Shown here: piece after piece, positions 1-6,717 of the stretch
Layout: each line of letters opens with the position of its first letter
Position numbering within the stretch: position 1 is the first letter of the stretch
Source: Comamonadaceae bacterium
GTDB taxonomy: Bacteria; Pseudomonadota; Gammaproteobacteria; Burkholderiales; Burkholderiaceae_C
Direction: 5' to 3'
DNA length: 9,441 nucleotides
NCBI GenBank assembly: GCA_947464665.1
Contig: CANHXV010000074.1
Span: forward strand, 1-9,441
Made by a program: the position numbers and the translations under genes
Notes under the pieces: generated by a model
The model's input: the letters and a program-made list of their open reading frames with translations, nothing else
Told to the model about the DNA's origin: nothing
Databases searched by the model: none

Positions 1-502
1 TCTTTTGGAGCAGATCGCCCAGAAGCACGGGAGAGGCGTAAATGTTGTCGACGGGGATGTCGAAGAAACCTTGAATTTGGTCGGCGTGCAAGTCCATGGT
101 GAGGACGTGATTCACGCCCACTGCTTGAAGCATGTTGGCAATCACTTTGGCCGTGATGGGCACGCGTGTTGAGCGTGGGCGACGGTCTTGGCGGGCGTAG
201 CCGAAATAAGGAATGATGGCGCTGATTCGACCTGCTGAGGCGCGCTTTAATGCGTCGACCATGATCAGCAGTTCCATCATGTTTTCGTTGGTGGGGGCGC
301 ACGTAGACTGAATGACGAACACATCGCGAGCGCGCACATTTTGTTTGAGTTCAACCCTGACTTCTCCATCAGAGAAGCGGCCAACGTCGGCCAAACCAAG
401 CGATACGTCCAACTCATAGGCAACTTCAGCCGCCAACACGGGGTTGGCATTGCCAGTGAAAACCATGAAGTCAGAATGTGAATTTGAGTTGGGTTGCAGC
501 AT
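1..502 (-). CDS. prs: Ribose-phosphate pyrophosphokinase (PRPP synthetase), N-terminal part
   Basis: This enzyme transfers pyrophosphate from ATP to ribose 5-phosphate to give PRPP, the precursor of purines, pyrimidines, NAD, histidine and tryptophan; it is cytosolic. The window holds the first 167 codons of a protein usually about 315-320 residues long; the C-terminal half with the PRPP-binding loop lies beyond position 1. Visible family motifs are FSDGE (residues 43-47), STCAPTN (66-72), PYFGYARQDRR (98-108) and LTMDLHADQIQGFFD (134-148), which contains the family's catalytic histidine (DLHA). The start chosen is the ATG at 502. An in-frame ATG at 466 (residue 13, just before VFTGN) is the alternative, but neither has a strong Shine-Dalgarno sequence. 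The gene lies 112 nt downstream of tRNA-Gln with no clear terminator between them, so co-transcription is likely. Identification is very secure; the exact start is less so. Confidence 0.97.
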   Translation of the reverse strand, partial: MLQPNSNSHSDFMVFTGNANPVLAAEVAYELDVSLGLADVGRFSDGEVRVELKQNVRARDVFVIQSTCAPTNENMMELLIMVDALKRASAGRISAIIPYFGYARQDRRPRSTRVPITAKVIANMLQAVGVNHVLTMDLHADQIQGFFDIPVDNIYASPVLLGDLLQK

Positions 503-531
503 GAACTTTTGAGCGATCAAATGATGGGCCG

Positions 532-547
532 ATGCGGCTTACCGCAT
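532..547 (-). other. Perfect hairpin in the leader of prs
   Basis: A 6-bp perfect inverted repeat (ATGCGG / CCGCAT on the minus strand) encloses a 4-nt loop, TAAG. It ends 29 nt before the prs start codon and is not followed by a T run in the direction of prs transcription, so it does not look like an intrinsic terminator. It could be an mRNA leader structure or chance. Confidence 0.4.
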
Positions 548-560
548 AAATTTCAATCAC

Positions 561-578
561 TGCGCGAATGACCGCGCA
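561..578 (-). other. GC-rich hairpin between tRNA-Gln and prs
   Basis: On the minus strand TGCGCG and CGCGCA form a perfect 6-bp stem around a 6-nt loop (GTCATT). It lies 36 nt past the tRNA 3' end and 13 nt before the 532-547 hairpin. No T tract follows. It could mark tRNA trailer processing, act as a leader element of prs, or be chance. Confidence 0.4.
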
Positions 579-614
579 TCACATCACATGGCGTTTGACG
601 GCTTGTGAAAGTTT

Positions 615-691
615 TGGCAGGGGAAGAAGGACTCGAACCTTCGCATGCCGGAATCAAAATCCGGTGCCTTAACCAACTTGGCGACTCCCCT
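615..691 (-). tRNA. tRNA-Gln (anticodon UUG)
   Basis: The minus strand folds into a full cloverleaf. The acceptor stem is AGGGGAG paired with TTCCCCT and includes one G-U pair. The D arm carries GTTGGTTAAGG, the anticodon stem is CCGGA/TCCGG and the anticodon loop is TTTTGAT, giving anticodon TTG at 655-657. The T arm is GAAGG-TTCGAGT-CCTTC. The discriminator base is G and the terminal CCA is encoded, for a length of 77 nt including CCA. The anticodon, anticodon stem, D-arm core and G73 match bacterial tRNA-Gln. The gene sits between ispE (42-nt gap) and prs, same orientation. No convincing promoter is visible just upstream, so it is probably processed from the longer transcript. Confidence 0.97.
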
Positions 692-733
692 ACACGGGTT
701 GGCAACTGAAGAAAATCTAAAGCTGCCGACCGA

Positions 734-1627
734 TCAATCGTCGCTGGAGGCCCAGCCCTTTTGAGGATGAACTTCCAAATTGCCACACATTCGAATTTGC
801 CAAAGGGACCAAGTTGTTGGAACTTGAGGCATTTGGCTTAAATTCGTGCCGCGTGGCACTTGCGCAAACACTGCACTCCCGGAGCCTGTCATTCTGCCTT
901 TGACAACAGCTGGCTTTAGACTGGCTGTTTCAAGCCTGGCTGTTTCTAGCCAATCTATTGCTTCGCTGATTTGGGGGCAGAGGCGCTGAGCCACTGGTTG
1001 CAGGTCGTTATGGCCGAAGCCGAACGGGTTTGCTGCAAAGACCGAAATTGTAGCAGGCTTTGACTCTCGGTTTAAGGCTTCAGAGCCAAAAATTTTGGCA
1101 GTTTCCAGTCCTTCTGGCGGTTTGATCACGACAAACTGGGCGGGCGGCACGGAAATGGGTGTGATGATTTCACCTACGCCTTCTACCCATGCATTTCTTC
1201 CTCTGAGAAAGAACGGTACATCAGCCCCAAGTTTCAAACCCAGCTCGGCCAGTTGATTGACCGTGAAATTCAGATTCCAAAGCTTGTTCAATGCCAGCAG
1301 GCAGGTGGCCGCATCGGAAGATCCGCCTCCCATGCCGGCTTGCGCTGGGATGGACTTTTCAATGGCGATGTGAGCACCCAAGGAGGTGCCACTGGCCTGT
1401 TGTAAAAGCCTGGCAGCGCGAGTAATGAGGTCATCGTCTGGCAGTTTCAAGGTCAGATCTTCGCGGCTGACTTGGCCATCCCGTCGAAGGTCAAAGTGCA
1501 GAATGTCATACCAATCAATGAGCATGAACACCGATTGCAGCAGGTGATAGCCGTTGTCTTTGCGACCTGTGATGTGCAAAAACAAATTCAGTTTGGCTGG
1601 CGCCAAGACATGGTGCAAAGACGTCAT
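734..1627 (-). CDS. ispE: 4-diphosphocytidyl-2-C-methyl-D-erythritol kinase
   Basis: IspE phosphorylates the 2-hydroxyl of CDP-methylerythritol using ATP, a middle step of the MEP route to IPP and DMAPP, in the cytosol. The 297-residue protein is a GHMP kinase. It has PAKLNLFLHI near the N terminus with the family's conserved Lys12, the ATP-binding loop PAQAGMGGGSSDAA (residues 94-107), GADVPFF (134-140) with the presumed catalytic Asp136, and the C-terminal GHMP motif MTGSGSAVFA (246-255). Its ATG overlaps the lolB stop as ATGA, so translational coupling is expected; no clear Shine-Dalgarno is seen. Length is slightly above E. coli IspE (283). Between IDWLE and MTGSG it has a segment with a short LETAR/LETAS repeat that looks longer than usual and corresponds to a 15-bp DNA duplication. 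Confidence 0.97.
   Translation of the reverse strand: MTSLHHVLAPAKLNLFLHITGRKDNGYHLLQSVFMLIDWYDILHFDLRRDGQVSREDLTLKLPDDDLITRAARLLQQASGTSLGAHIAIEKSIPAQAGMGGGSSDAATCLLALNKLWNLNFTVNQLAELGLKLGADVPFFLRGRNAWVEGVGEIITPISVPPAQFVVIKPPEGLETAKIFGSEALNRESKPATISVFAANPFGFGHNDLQPVAQRLCPQISEAIDWLETARLETASLKPAVVKGRMTGSGSAVFAQVPRGTNLSQMPQVPTTWSLWQIRMCGNLEVHPQKGWASSDD
921..950 (-). repeat. 15-bp tandem duplication inside ispE
   Basis: Positions 921-935 and 936-950 are two adjacent copies of a 15-bp unit (plus strand CTGGCTGTTTCAAGC and CTGGCTGTTTCTAGC), identical at 14 of 15 bases. A third, degraded copy may begin near 910. Because the unit is a multiple of three it adds five residues per copy (LETAR, LETAS) without shifting the frame. 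Confidence 0.85.
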
Positions 1628-2181
1628 GATTCAAACGCAATTCGAAGAACGGTTCGCGGCGCAGGCTGAACCCTTTCCAAAACCAAGCGACGCAAATGCC
1701 ATTCGCTGACGTCGACGTTCCAGCCTTCAGCAGGTGTAGGTTTGCCTGAAAGCCAATCAACCAAAGCAGCGGTGGGCAGTTGCGCACCAGTCAACTCCAA
1801 CACCAAACGCTCAAGGCTGATCGATTCGCGCACCAGATTGCCTTGCAAAAGGCGAGCACTTTGCGCTGTCCATTCGACGCGGGCCATTTGCATCCCCAAA
1901 GGGTTGTAGATGTTGAGTGCGCCATCTGGCCAGCCGCCCGTTAAATCAAATGAGGTGATGAAGGACTGCGGCGGTTGAGAGTCAATTTGTAGCGCAAACC
2001 TGCCAGCTTTAAATGCAGGGGGAATGGGGCTGGCTTGAACGGAGACGACCTGTGAGTTTTCAGAATTGGCAGGCGGTGGCGTGAAAGTTTGTTTGGCGAC
2101 AGGCCTCGTTGAGCATGCCCCCATCCAAAAGGCGATTGAAATACACAGCCAGACCAAACGATTTTTGCGCATCTCGCACAT
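1624..2181 (-). CDS. lolB: Outer-membrane lipoprotein receptor LolB
   Basis: LolB receives lipoproteins from the periplasmic carrier LolA and inserts them into the inner leaflet of the outer membrane; it is itself an outer-membrane lipoprotein. The 185-residue product starts with a basic n-region and hydrophobic stretch (MRKNRLVWLCISIAFWMGAC) ending in a lipobox, MGA-C, with Cys23 as the likely lipidated residue. The mature part resembles the LolB beta-barrel fold: GRFALQID, PPQSFITSFDL, YNPLGMQMARVEW and the C-terminal VDWLSGKPTPAEGWNVD region. It is slightly shorter than E. coli LolB (207). The start at 2181 lies 6 nt after the TPR-protein stop. The in-frame ATG at 2172 (residue 4) gives a more typical signal peptide and may be the true start; neither has a clear Shine-Dalgarno. 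Its stop overlaps the ispE start by 4 nt. The call rests on both sequence and position. Confidence 0.9.
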   Translation of the reverse strand: MCEMRKNRLVWLCISIAFWMGACSTRPVAKQTFTPPPANSENSQVVSVQASPIPPAFKAGRFALQIDSQPPQSFITSFDLTGGWPDGALNIYNPLGMQMARVEWTAQSARLLQGNLVRESISLERLVLELTGAQLPTAALVDWLSGKPTPAEGWNVDVSEWHLRRLVLERVQPAPRTVLRIAFES

Positions 2182-2187
2182 GGCCCA

Positions 2188-3888
2188 TCAAGGTCTGAAG
2201 TTGAATTGCTTGAGGGTTTCAAGCAGGGTATCGTTGTCAGATTTAAGCATCAGGCCTTCTCGCCAAATGGTGCCAGCTTTATCCTTCTGCCCTGATTGCC
2301 AGTAGACCTCGCCCAAGTGCGCCGCAATTTCGGCATCTGGGCGAGCTTTGAACGCGGCCTCCAAAATGCGGATGGCTTCAGCCAAGTTGCCGACGCGGTA
2401 TTCAAGCCAGCCCAAGCTGTCTTGAATAAAGGGGTCGCGAGGCGCTAACTGCACGGCTTTGAGTATGAGTTCGCGCGCTTCATCGAGCCTTATCTTTCGA
2501 TCGGCCAGAGAGTAACCTAAGGCATTGAATGCATGGGCGTCGTTGGGTTTGACCTTCATGATGCCGCGCAACAAGCTTTCCATTTGGTCAAAGCGGCCTA
2601 ACTTTTCGCAGAGCATGGCCAATTCAGATTGCAAATCTGTATCTGTCGGAAACTGCGCCAAGGCCTGTTCGATGGTCGTCAATGCGGCAGTGATTTGCTT
2701 GTCTTCGCGAAGCCATTGGGACAGCGCCAAAGCTTTAAGTCGGGCTTCTTGAGGATTGTTCACCTTCACTTGCTCAAGGATCTTCAGGCCATCCGATTTG
2801 CGACCTTGCTGAGCCAACAAGGCGGCGCGCCTGCTTGCTACTTTGAGAGGATCTGCGTTGGGCGGAATGCGCGCTAACCACTCATCTGCTTGGGTCCATT
2901 TGCCTTGCTTTTGGGCCATTTGCGACAAGGCCAAGTAAGCTTCTGACAAACCGCCAGATTGATCGGCATCCTTGGCTTGATCGACCAGCTTGATGTATTG
3001 CTTGAGCGACTGCTCGGATAGTAAAACTTGCGACAAGTCACTTTGTAGCAAACCCAAAAACAACCAACCCTGTGCAAAATTGGGGTGTTGCTTGGTGAGT
3101 TGATTGAGTTGAGCCAAAGCGGGCTGCATTTGGTCGAGATCAATCAAAGTGCGTGCATAGCCAAGACGCAAATCAGGCAAGGCATCGCCAGCCATGTATT
3201 GAGAAATCATGGGCTGCACTTCACTCGGTACCACATTCATAAGGCTCAAGGCCAACATGATGGGGCCAGGAGCTTTTCCGTTGGCTGCGTAGCCGGCGCG
3301 AGCAGCTTCTGCAGCAGGCTGAATTTCGCCCGCATCGCGTTTCATGCGGCCAATGGTAGTCCAGGCTGTTGCTGCGGTTTCGGGGTTTTGAATGGCCGTA
3401 ACGAGCGCTTGCTCGACCACTTTGGCGGCTAAGTTTTTGTCTTGCAAACGGCCAAACACGCGCGGAATAGAACCAATGGCTGCCGATTGTTCTTGAAGGG
3501 GCAAGCTGGCAATGCTGGCCTTTAAAGCGCGCCCAGCTTCATCGATGCGATTGAGTGCCAGCAAAATTTGCAAAATGTAGCGATTGGCTTCTTTGGAATC
3601 CGGCAAACTTGATTTCCAACTTCTAGCGGCCTGTAAGGCAGCCTCACCAGATCTAGATTGCAGCGCCAGTTCGGTGGCGCGTTGAAACAAGGCTTCGTCC
3701 TTGGTTTTTCTTGCGGCATCCAAAATGATGGCAAATCCTGAGCTAGGCTCTCCGGCTTGGACGCTGAGTTCGCCTAACAACAATTGGTAAAACAAAACCG
3801 CATTGAGGTTTGAGTTTTGCACAGGCGGTTGGGCACAAACACCTGCTGTTGCCCAGACCCATGCCAAAGAAGAGAGCCAATACTTCAT
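2188..3888 (-). CDS. Exported TPR-repeat protein of unknown function
   Basis: The predicted product has 566 residues. It opens with a signal peptide (MKYWLSSLAWVWATAGVCAQ) with likely signal peptidase I cleavage near residue 19. The Cys at 18 is preceded by Val, so it is a poor lipobox. The mature protein is helical and repeat-rich. Recognisable TPR units cluster in the C-terminal third: around residues 451-484 (HAFNALGYSLADRKIRLDEA), 485-518 (DSLGWLEYRVGNLAEAIRIL) and 519-552 (AAHLGEVYWQSGQKDKAGTI), with more divergent units from about residue 30. No catalytic domain is visible. I chose ATG at 3888 over a GTG at 3906 because it places the signal peptide at the N terminus. It is the first gene of the leftward unit and ends 6 nt before lolB, which suggests, as inference only, a scaffold role in cell-envelope biogenesis. 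TPR assignment is secure; function is unknown. Confidence 0.88.
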   Translation of the reverse strand: MKYWLSSLAWVWATAGVCAQPPVQNSNLNAVLFYQLLLGELSVQAGEPSSGFAIILDAARKTKDEALFQRATELALQSRSGEAALQAARSWKSSLPDSKEANRYILQILLALNRIDEAGRALKASIASLPLQEQSAAIGSIPRVFGRLQDKNLAAKVVEQALVTAIQNPETAATAWTTIGRMKRDAGEIQPAAEAARAGYAANGKAPGPIMLALSLMNVVPSEVQPMISQYMAGDALPDLRLGYARTLIDLDQMQPALAQLNQLTKQHPNFAQGWLFLGLLQSDLSQVLLSEQSLKQYIKLVDQAKDADQSGGLSEAYLALSQMAQKQGKWTQADEWLARIPPNADPLKVASRRAALLAQQGRKSDGLKILEQVKVNNPQEARLKALALSQWLREDKQITAALTTIEQALAQFPTDTDLQSELAMLCEKLGRFDQMESLLRGIMKVKPNDAHAFNALGYSLADRKIRLDEARELILKAVQLAPRDPFIQDSLGWLEYRVGNLAEAIRILEAAFKARPDAEIAAHLGEVYWQSGQKDKAGTIWREGLMLKSDNDTLLETLKQFNFRP

Positions 3889-3963
3889 GAAGCCATCATA
3901 ATCCACGGGCTGGGACTGAATAGCGCCAGTTCACCTATTTCACCCCGTATTTGAAGCGTACCC
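3889..3963. promoter_or_regulatory. Divergent spacer between the TPR gene and mutM
   Basis: This 75-bp gap separates two divergent start codons, so promoters for both the TPR-lolB-ispE-prs unit and mutM-mutY must lie in or near it. I see no hexamer pair close to the sigma-70 consensus in either direction. The only pattern noticed is a direct repeat TTCACC at 3930-3935 and 3939-3944 (period 9), which could be chance. Confidence 0.4.
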
Positions 3964-4779
3964 ATGCCTGAATTACCAGAAGTCGAAGTCACTAGACTGA
4001 GTTTTGCCAGTCGAATTGCGGGTGCTCGGGTTTTGGCCTTGCACATGGGTAAGCCTTTGAGGTGGCCCTTGGGCGTTTCGCCCTCCCTTTTGGTGGGGCA
4101 GAGCGTGATAGGCGTGCGGCGTCGCGGTAAGTACCTTTTGCTTGACATGGACCGGGGTATTTTGATGCTGCATTTGGGCATGTCAGGCAGTTTAAATTTC
4201 GCCCTTTCACAAGCAGAAGCGGGCAAGCACGACCACATGGACTTGGTCACGACCCAAGGTGTTTTGCGTCTGCATGACCCGCGCCGCTTTGGAGCCGCTG
4301 TTTGGTCTGATTCAGAACAACATGCGCCGGCCTCTAAGCTGTTGGGAAAATTGGGTATGGAGCCACTGACCGATGGTTTTGAACTCAAGTTGTTTCAACA
4401 AGGTTTAAAAAAACGCTCAGCCCCCATCAAACAGGTTTTGCTGGCGGGCGATGTGGTGGTGGGGGTGGGCAATATTTATGCTTCTGAAGCTTTGTTCATG
4501 TCTGGTATCAGGCCAACCGTCAAGGCTCACAAAGTCAGTCCAACCCGGGTAGCCAAATTGCATGCTGCCATCAGGCAAGTGTTGGCCAGAGCGGTGGAAC
4601 AAGGTGGCAGCAGCTTGAAAGATTTTGTCAACGCGCAAGGCAACACAGGGTACTTTCAGTTGGAGGCTTCTGTGTACGGCAGAACGGGTTTGCCTTGTAG
4701 AGTTTGCAGCACGCCCATCAAGCAAATTGTGCAAGGCCAGCGCTCCACTTTTTTCTGCCCGGTATGTCAAAAACATTGA
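3964..4779 (+). CDS. mutM: Formamidopyrimidine-DNA glycosylase (Fpg/MutM)
   Basis: MutM removes 8-oxoguanine and formamidopyrimidines opposite C and nicks the strand by beta,delta-elimination. The 271-residue protein matches the family from end to end. After Met removal the catalytic proline leads PELPEVEV. RRRGKYLLL contains the conserved Lys56, HLGMSGSL (70-77) the conserved Met73, and DPRRFG (105-110) the arginine/phenylalanine group that fills the gap left by the flipped base. The helix-two-turn-helix carries VGVGNIYASE (166-175). A zinc finger is formed by Cys245, Cys248, Cys265 and Cys268. Length equals E. coli MutM (269) within two residues. The last 16 nt overlap the mutY start, so the two GO-system enzymes are probably co-expressed. 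Codons 148-150 contain an A7 run (4407-4413). Confidence 0.98.
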   Translation: MPELPEVEVTRLSFASRIAGARVLALHMGKPLRWPLGVSPSLLVGQSVIGVRRRGKYLLLDMDRGILMLHLGMSGSLNFALSQAEAGKHDHMDLVTTQGVLRLHDPRRFGAAVWSDSEQHAPASKLLGKLGMEPLTDGFELKLFQQGLKKRSAPIKQVLLAGDVVVGVGNIYASEALFMSGIRPTVKAHKVSPTRVAKLHAAIRQVLARAVEQGGSSLKDFVNAQGNTGYFQLEASVYGRTGLPCRVCSTPIKQIVQGQRSTFFCPVCQKH

Positions 4780-5864
4780 AAAACTCGCCCCCATTGGCAG
4801 AGACACTGGTGGCTTGGCAAAAGATTCACGGCCGCAATCACTTGCCATGGCAAAACACCCAAGACCCTTACAGAGTGTGGTTGTCTGAGATCATGTTGCA
4901 GCAAACTCAGGTGAGCACCGTTCTGGACTACTACGACAAGTTCCTGCAGCACTTTCCCAATGTGGCTGACTTGGCGGCAGCGCCCCAAGACAAAGTCATG
5001 GGACTGTGGAGTGGTTTGGGTTATTACAGTCGCGCGCGGAATTTGCACCAGTGTGCGAAAGATGTGGTGACGCGATTTGGCGGCAAATTTCCGGTCACAG
5101 CGGCCGAATTGATCACGTTGCCTGGCATTGGCCGTTCAACGGCCGCCGCAGTGGCTTCGTTTTGTTTTTCTGAGCGTGTCGCCATCATGGATGGCAACGT
5201 GAAGAGGGTGCTCACACGGGTTTGGGCTTATGACGCCGACTTGTCTGTCAGCAAGAATGAAAAAGCATTGTGGCAGTTGGCTGAAAACGCCTTGCCGACG
5301 CGTCAAATTAAAACGGCTATGCCCCGTTATTCGCAAGCGCTCATGGATTTGGGAGCCACACTTTGTTTGCCGCGCAAACCCCATTGCCAAGCTTGCCCTG
5401 TGCGTCAGACATGCAAAGCCTTTGCCTTGGGTGTGCCTGAAAAATTTCCTGTCAAAACTCGCAAAATCAAACGCAGCAGCGAAGTGCATTGGCTGTTGTT
5501 GGCCCAAAACACGAAGGGCCAAGTTTGGCTAGAGAAGCGGCCCCCTCGGGGTATTTGGGCCAGTCTTTACAGCTTGCCTTTATTTGATTCAGAAGCCTCA
5601 TTGCGGGCGGTTTTTGAACCTAAGGCGAAGCTCTTAAATTTGGACAAAACTGCAACAGCAACTTCTTCAGCTGCCATGGACTTAGAGGTGTTGCCAGCCT
5701 TCAAGCACGTCCTCACTCACAAAGATTTGCATTGTCATGTGGTGAAAGTGCAACTGAAAAAAGCGCCTCGTGCACCCCATGCTGGCGCTTGGTTTTCTGA
5801 AAAAGATTGGATGGTGTTGGGTTTGCCAACACCCGTGCGTCATTTGCTGTCTAACTCTCTGTGA
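4764..5864 (+). CDS. mutY: Adenine DNA glycosylase MutY
   Basis: MutY excises adenine mispaired with 8-oxoguanine, preventing G-to-T transversions. I place the start at ATG 4764 (366 residues, MSKTLKNSPP), inside the last codons of mutM. A longer frame from 4704 would add 20 residues lying entirely within the mutM zinc finger and unlike MutY. Features: SEIMLQQTQV (41-50) with catalytic Glu42; WSGLGYYSRARNL (82-94); the helix-hairpin-helix LPGIGRSTAAAV (119-130); catalytic Asp143 in IMDGNVKRV; and a 4Fe-4S cluster loop with Cys201, Cys208, Cys211 and Cys217 (C-x6-C-x2-C-x5-C). The C-terminal NUDIX-like domain that reads 8-oxoG follows, including FKHVLTHKDL (313-322). No Shine-Dalgarno is evident, consistent with translational coupling to mutM. 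Its end overlaps rapZ tail to tail by 25 bp. Confidence 0.97.
   Translation: MSKTLKNSPPLAETLVAWQKIHGRNHLPWQNTQDPYRVWLSEIMLQQTQVSTVLDYYDKFLQHFPNVADLAAAPQDKVMGLWSGLGYYSRARNLHQCAKDVVTRFGGKFPVTAAELITLPGIGRSTAAAVASFCFSERVAIMDGNVKRVLTRVWAYDADLSVSKNEKALWQLAENALPTRQIKTAMPRYSQALMDLGATLCLPRKPHCQACPVRQTCKAFALGVPEKFPVKTRKIKRSSEVHWLLLAQNTKGQVWLEKRPPRGIWASLYSLPLFDSEASLRAVFEPKAKLLNLDKTATATSSAAMDLEVLPAFKHVLTHKDLHCHVVKVQLKKAPRAPHAGAWFSEKDWMVLGLPTPVRHLLSNSL
5813..5833 (-). terminator. Candidate terminator hairpin of the nadK-recN-rapZ unit, inside mutY
   Basis: GGTGTTGG and CCAACACC form a perfect 8-bp stem with a 5-nt loop. On the minus strand it begins 6 nt after the rapZ stop, and five T residues (5804-5800) follow the stem after an 8-nt gap. 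Position and stem fit an intrinsic terminator, but the displaced T run makes it a weak one; it may instead protect the 3' end. It lies within codons near the end of mutY. Confidence 0.45.
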
Positions 5865-6697
5865 CGCTTGAGTGTGAGCCACTGTGCGGCAAAGCGTTGG
5901 CTGAGTTTTTCGACCAAATACACAGAACGATGTTGACCGCCTGTGCAGCCAATGGCAACCGTGATGTAATTGCGATGGTCTTTTTCAAGTGCAGGCAGCC
6001 ACTGATCTAAGAAGTTTTCAATTTGACTTTGCATCAAATTGACTTCTTCGTAAGCGCCTAAAAATTTTTGAACCGGCTCGTCCTTGCCTGACATGGGTCG
6101 CAGAGCCGACTCATAGTGCGGATTTGGCAACATTCGAACATCAAACACATAGTCGGCGTCCAATGGTATGCCGCGTTTGAAAGCAAACGACTCAAAGACC
6201 AAGGTGAGTTTGGCAGTGGGCGAATTCACCAAAGACTTCACGTAGCTTTGGAGTTGAGCTGCGCGAAGCAAACTGGTGTCGATGACGTGCGCGTTTTCTC
6301 TTAAGCGAGACAAGAGTTCGCGTTCGTATTCAATCGACTCGGTCAGCGCGCGTTCGCCTTCGACGGCATTTCGGCCCGACAAGGGGTGGCGCCGTCTGGT
6401 TTCGGAGTAACGTCTGAGCAAGGTGTCAGAGGCTGCGTCAAGATAAATGGAAGTGACTTTGAAGCCAAGGTTTCGAAGAACTTCAAGCTGACTTGGCATG
6501 AGGGGCAATGAGGTGGCACTGCGAACATCAATGGCGATGGCCACACGCTCTTCTTTTTGATCGCGCTCTAATTCAGCAAAAGGAATGAGCAGTTCTGGGG
6601 GGAGGTTGTCGACACAATAAAAACCAGCGTCTTCCAGGGCGTGCAAAGCTACAGACTTCCCAGAACCCGACATGCCTGTAATTAAGACGATTTCCAT
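5840..6697 (-). CDS. rapZ: RNase adapter / nucleotide-binding protein RapZ (YvcJ family)
   Basis: In E. coli RapZ binds the small RNA GlmZ and presents it to RNase E, tuning GlmS and amino-sugar synthesis; in other bacteria the target is less clear. The 285-residue product (E. coli 284) has a Walker A P-loop GMSGSGKS (8-15), the adjacent FYCVDNLPPELL, a Walker B-like AIDVRS (55-60), the linker FESFAFKRGIPLDADYVFDVR (168-188) and the C-terminal motif GCTGGQHRS (250-258). The C-terminal tail KRHRELDSK is basic but differs from the Lys/Arg cluster reported as RNA-binding in E. coli. It follows recN by 20 nt, and the sequence before its ATG is pyrimidine-rich with no Shine-Dalgarno. In many betaproteobacteria rapZ sits beside hprK; here it follows recN instead. 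The last seven codons overlap mutY on the other strand. Confidence 0.96.
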   Translation of the reverse strand: MEIVLITGMSGSGKSVALHALEDAGFYCVDNLPPELLIPFAELERDQKEERVAIAIDVRSATSLPLMPSQLEVLRNLGFKVTSIYLDAASDTLLRRYSETRRRHPLSGRNAVEGERALTESIEYERELLSRLRENAHVIDTSLLRAAQLQSYVKSLVNSPTAKLTLVFESFAFKRGIPLDADYVFDVRMLPNPHYESALRPMSGKDEPVQKFLGAYEEVNLMQSQIENFLDQWLPALEKDHRNYITVAIGCTGGQHRSVYLVEKLSQRFAAQWLTLKRHRELDSK

Positions 6698-6717
6698 AGA
6701 GGGAAAATTTCTGGAAC

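Noticed and set aside
692..733. Promoter for tRNA-Gln in the gap after ispE
   Set aside because: A TTTAGA -10-like string is present but no acceptable -35 at 16-18 bp spacing.
3085..3432. A 115-codon plus-strand frame within the TPR gene
   Set aside because: Shadow of the TPR gene; no ribosome site and no family resemblance.
3885..4388. A 167-codon open frame on the minus strand covering the start of mutM
   Set aside because: It is antisense to well-conserved mutM codons, shows no protein family features, and would displace the TPR gene start and divergent spacer.
4704..4763. A 20-residue N-terminal extension of MutY
   Set aside because: These codons lie inside the mutM zinc finger in another frame and do not resemble MutY N termini; the ATG at 4764 fits the family start.
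5877..5910. AGCCA/TGGCT stem followed by five T residues downstream of mutY on the plus strand
   Set aside because: The stem is only 5 bp with a 16-nt loop and lies inside rapZ codons; too weak to call a mutY terminator.
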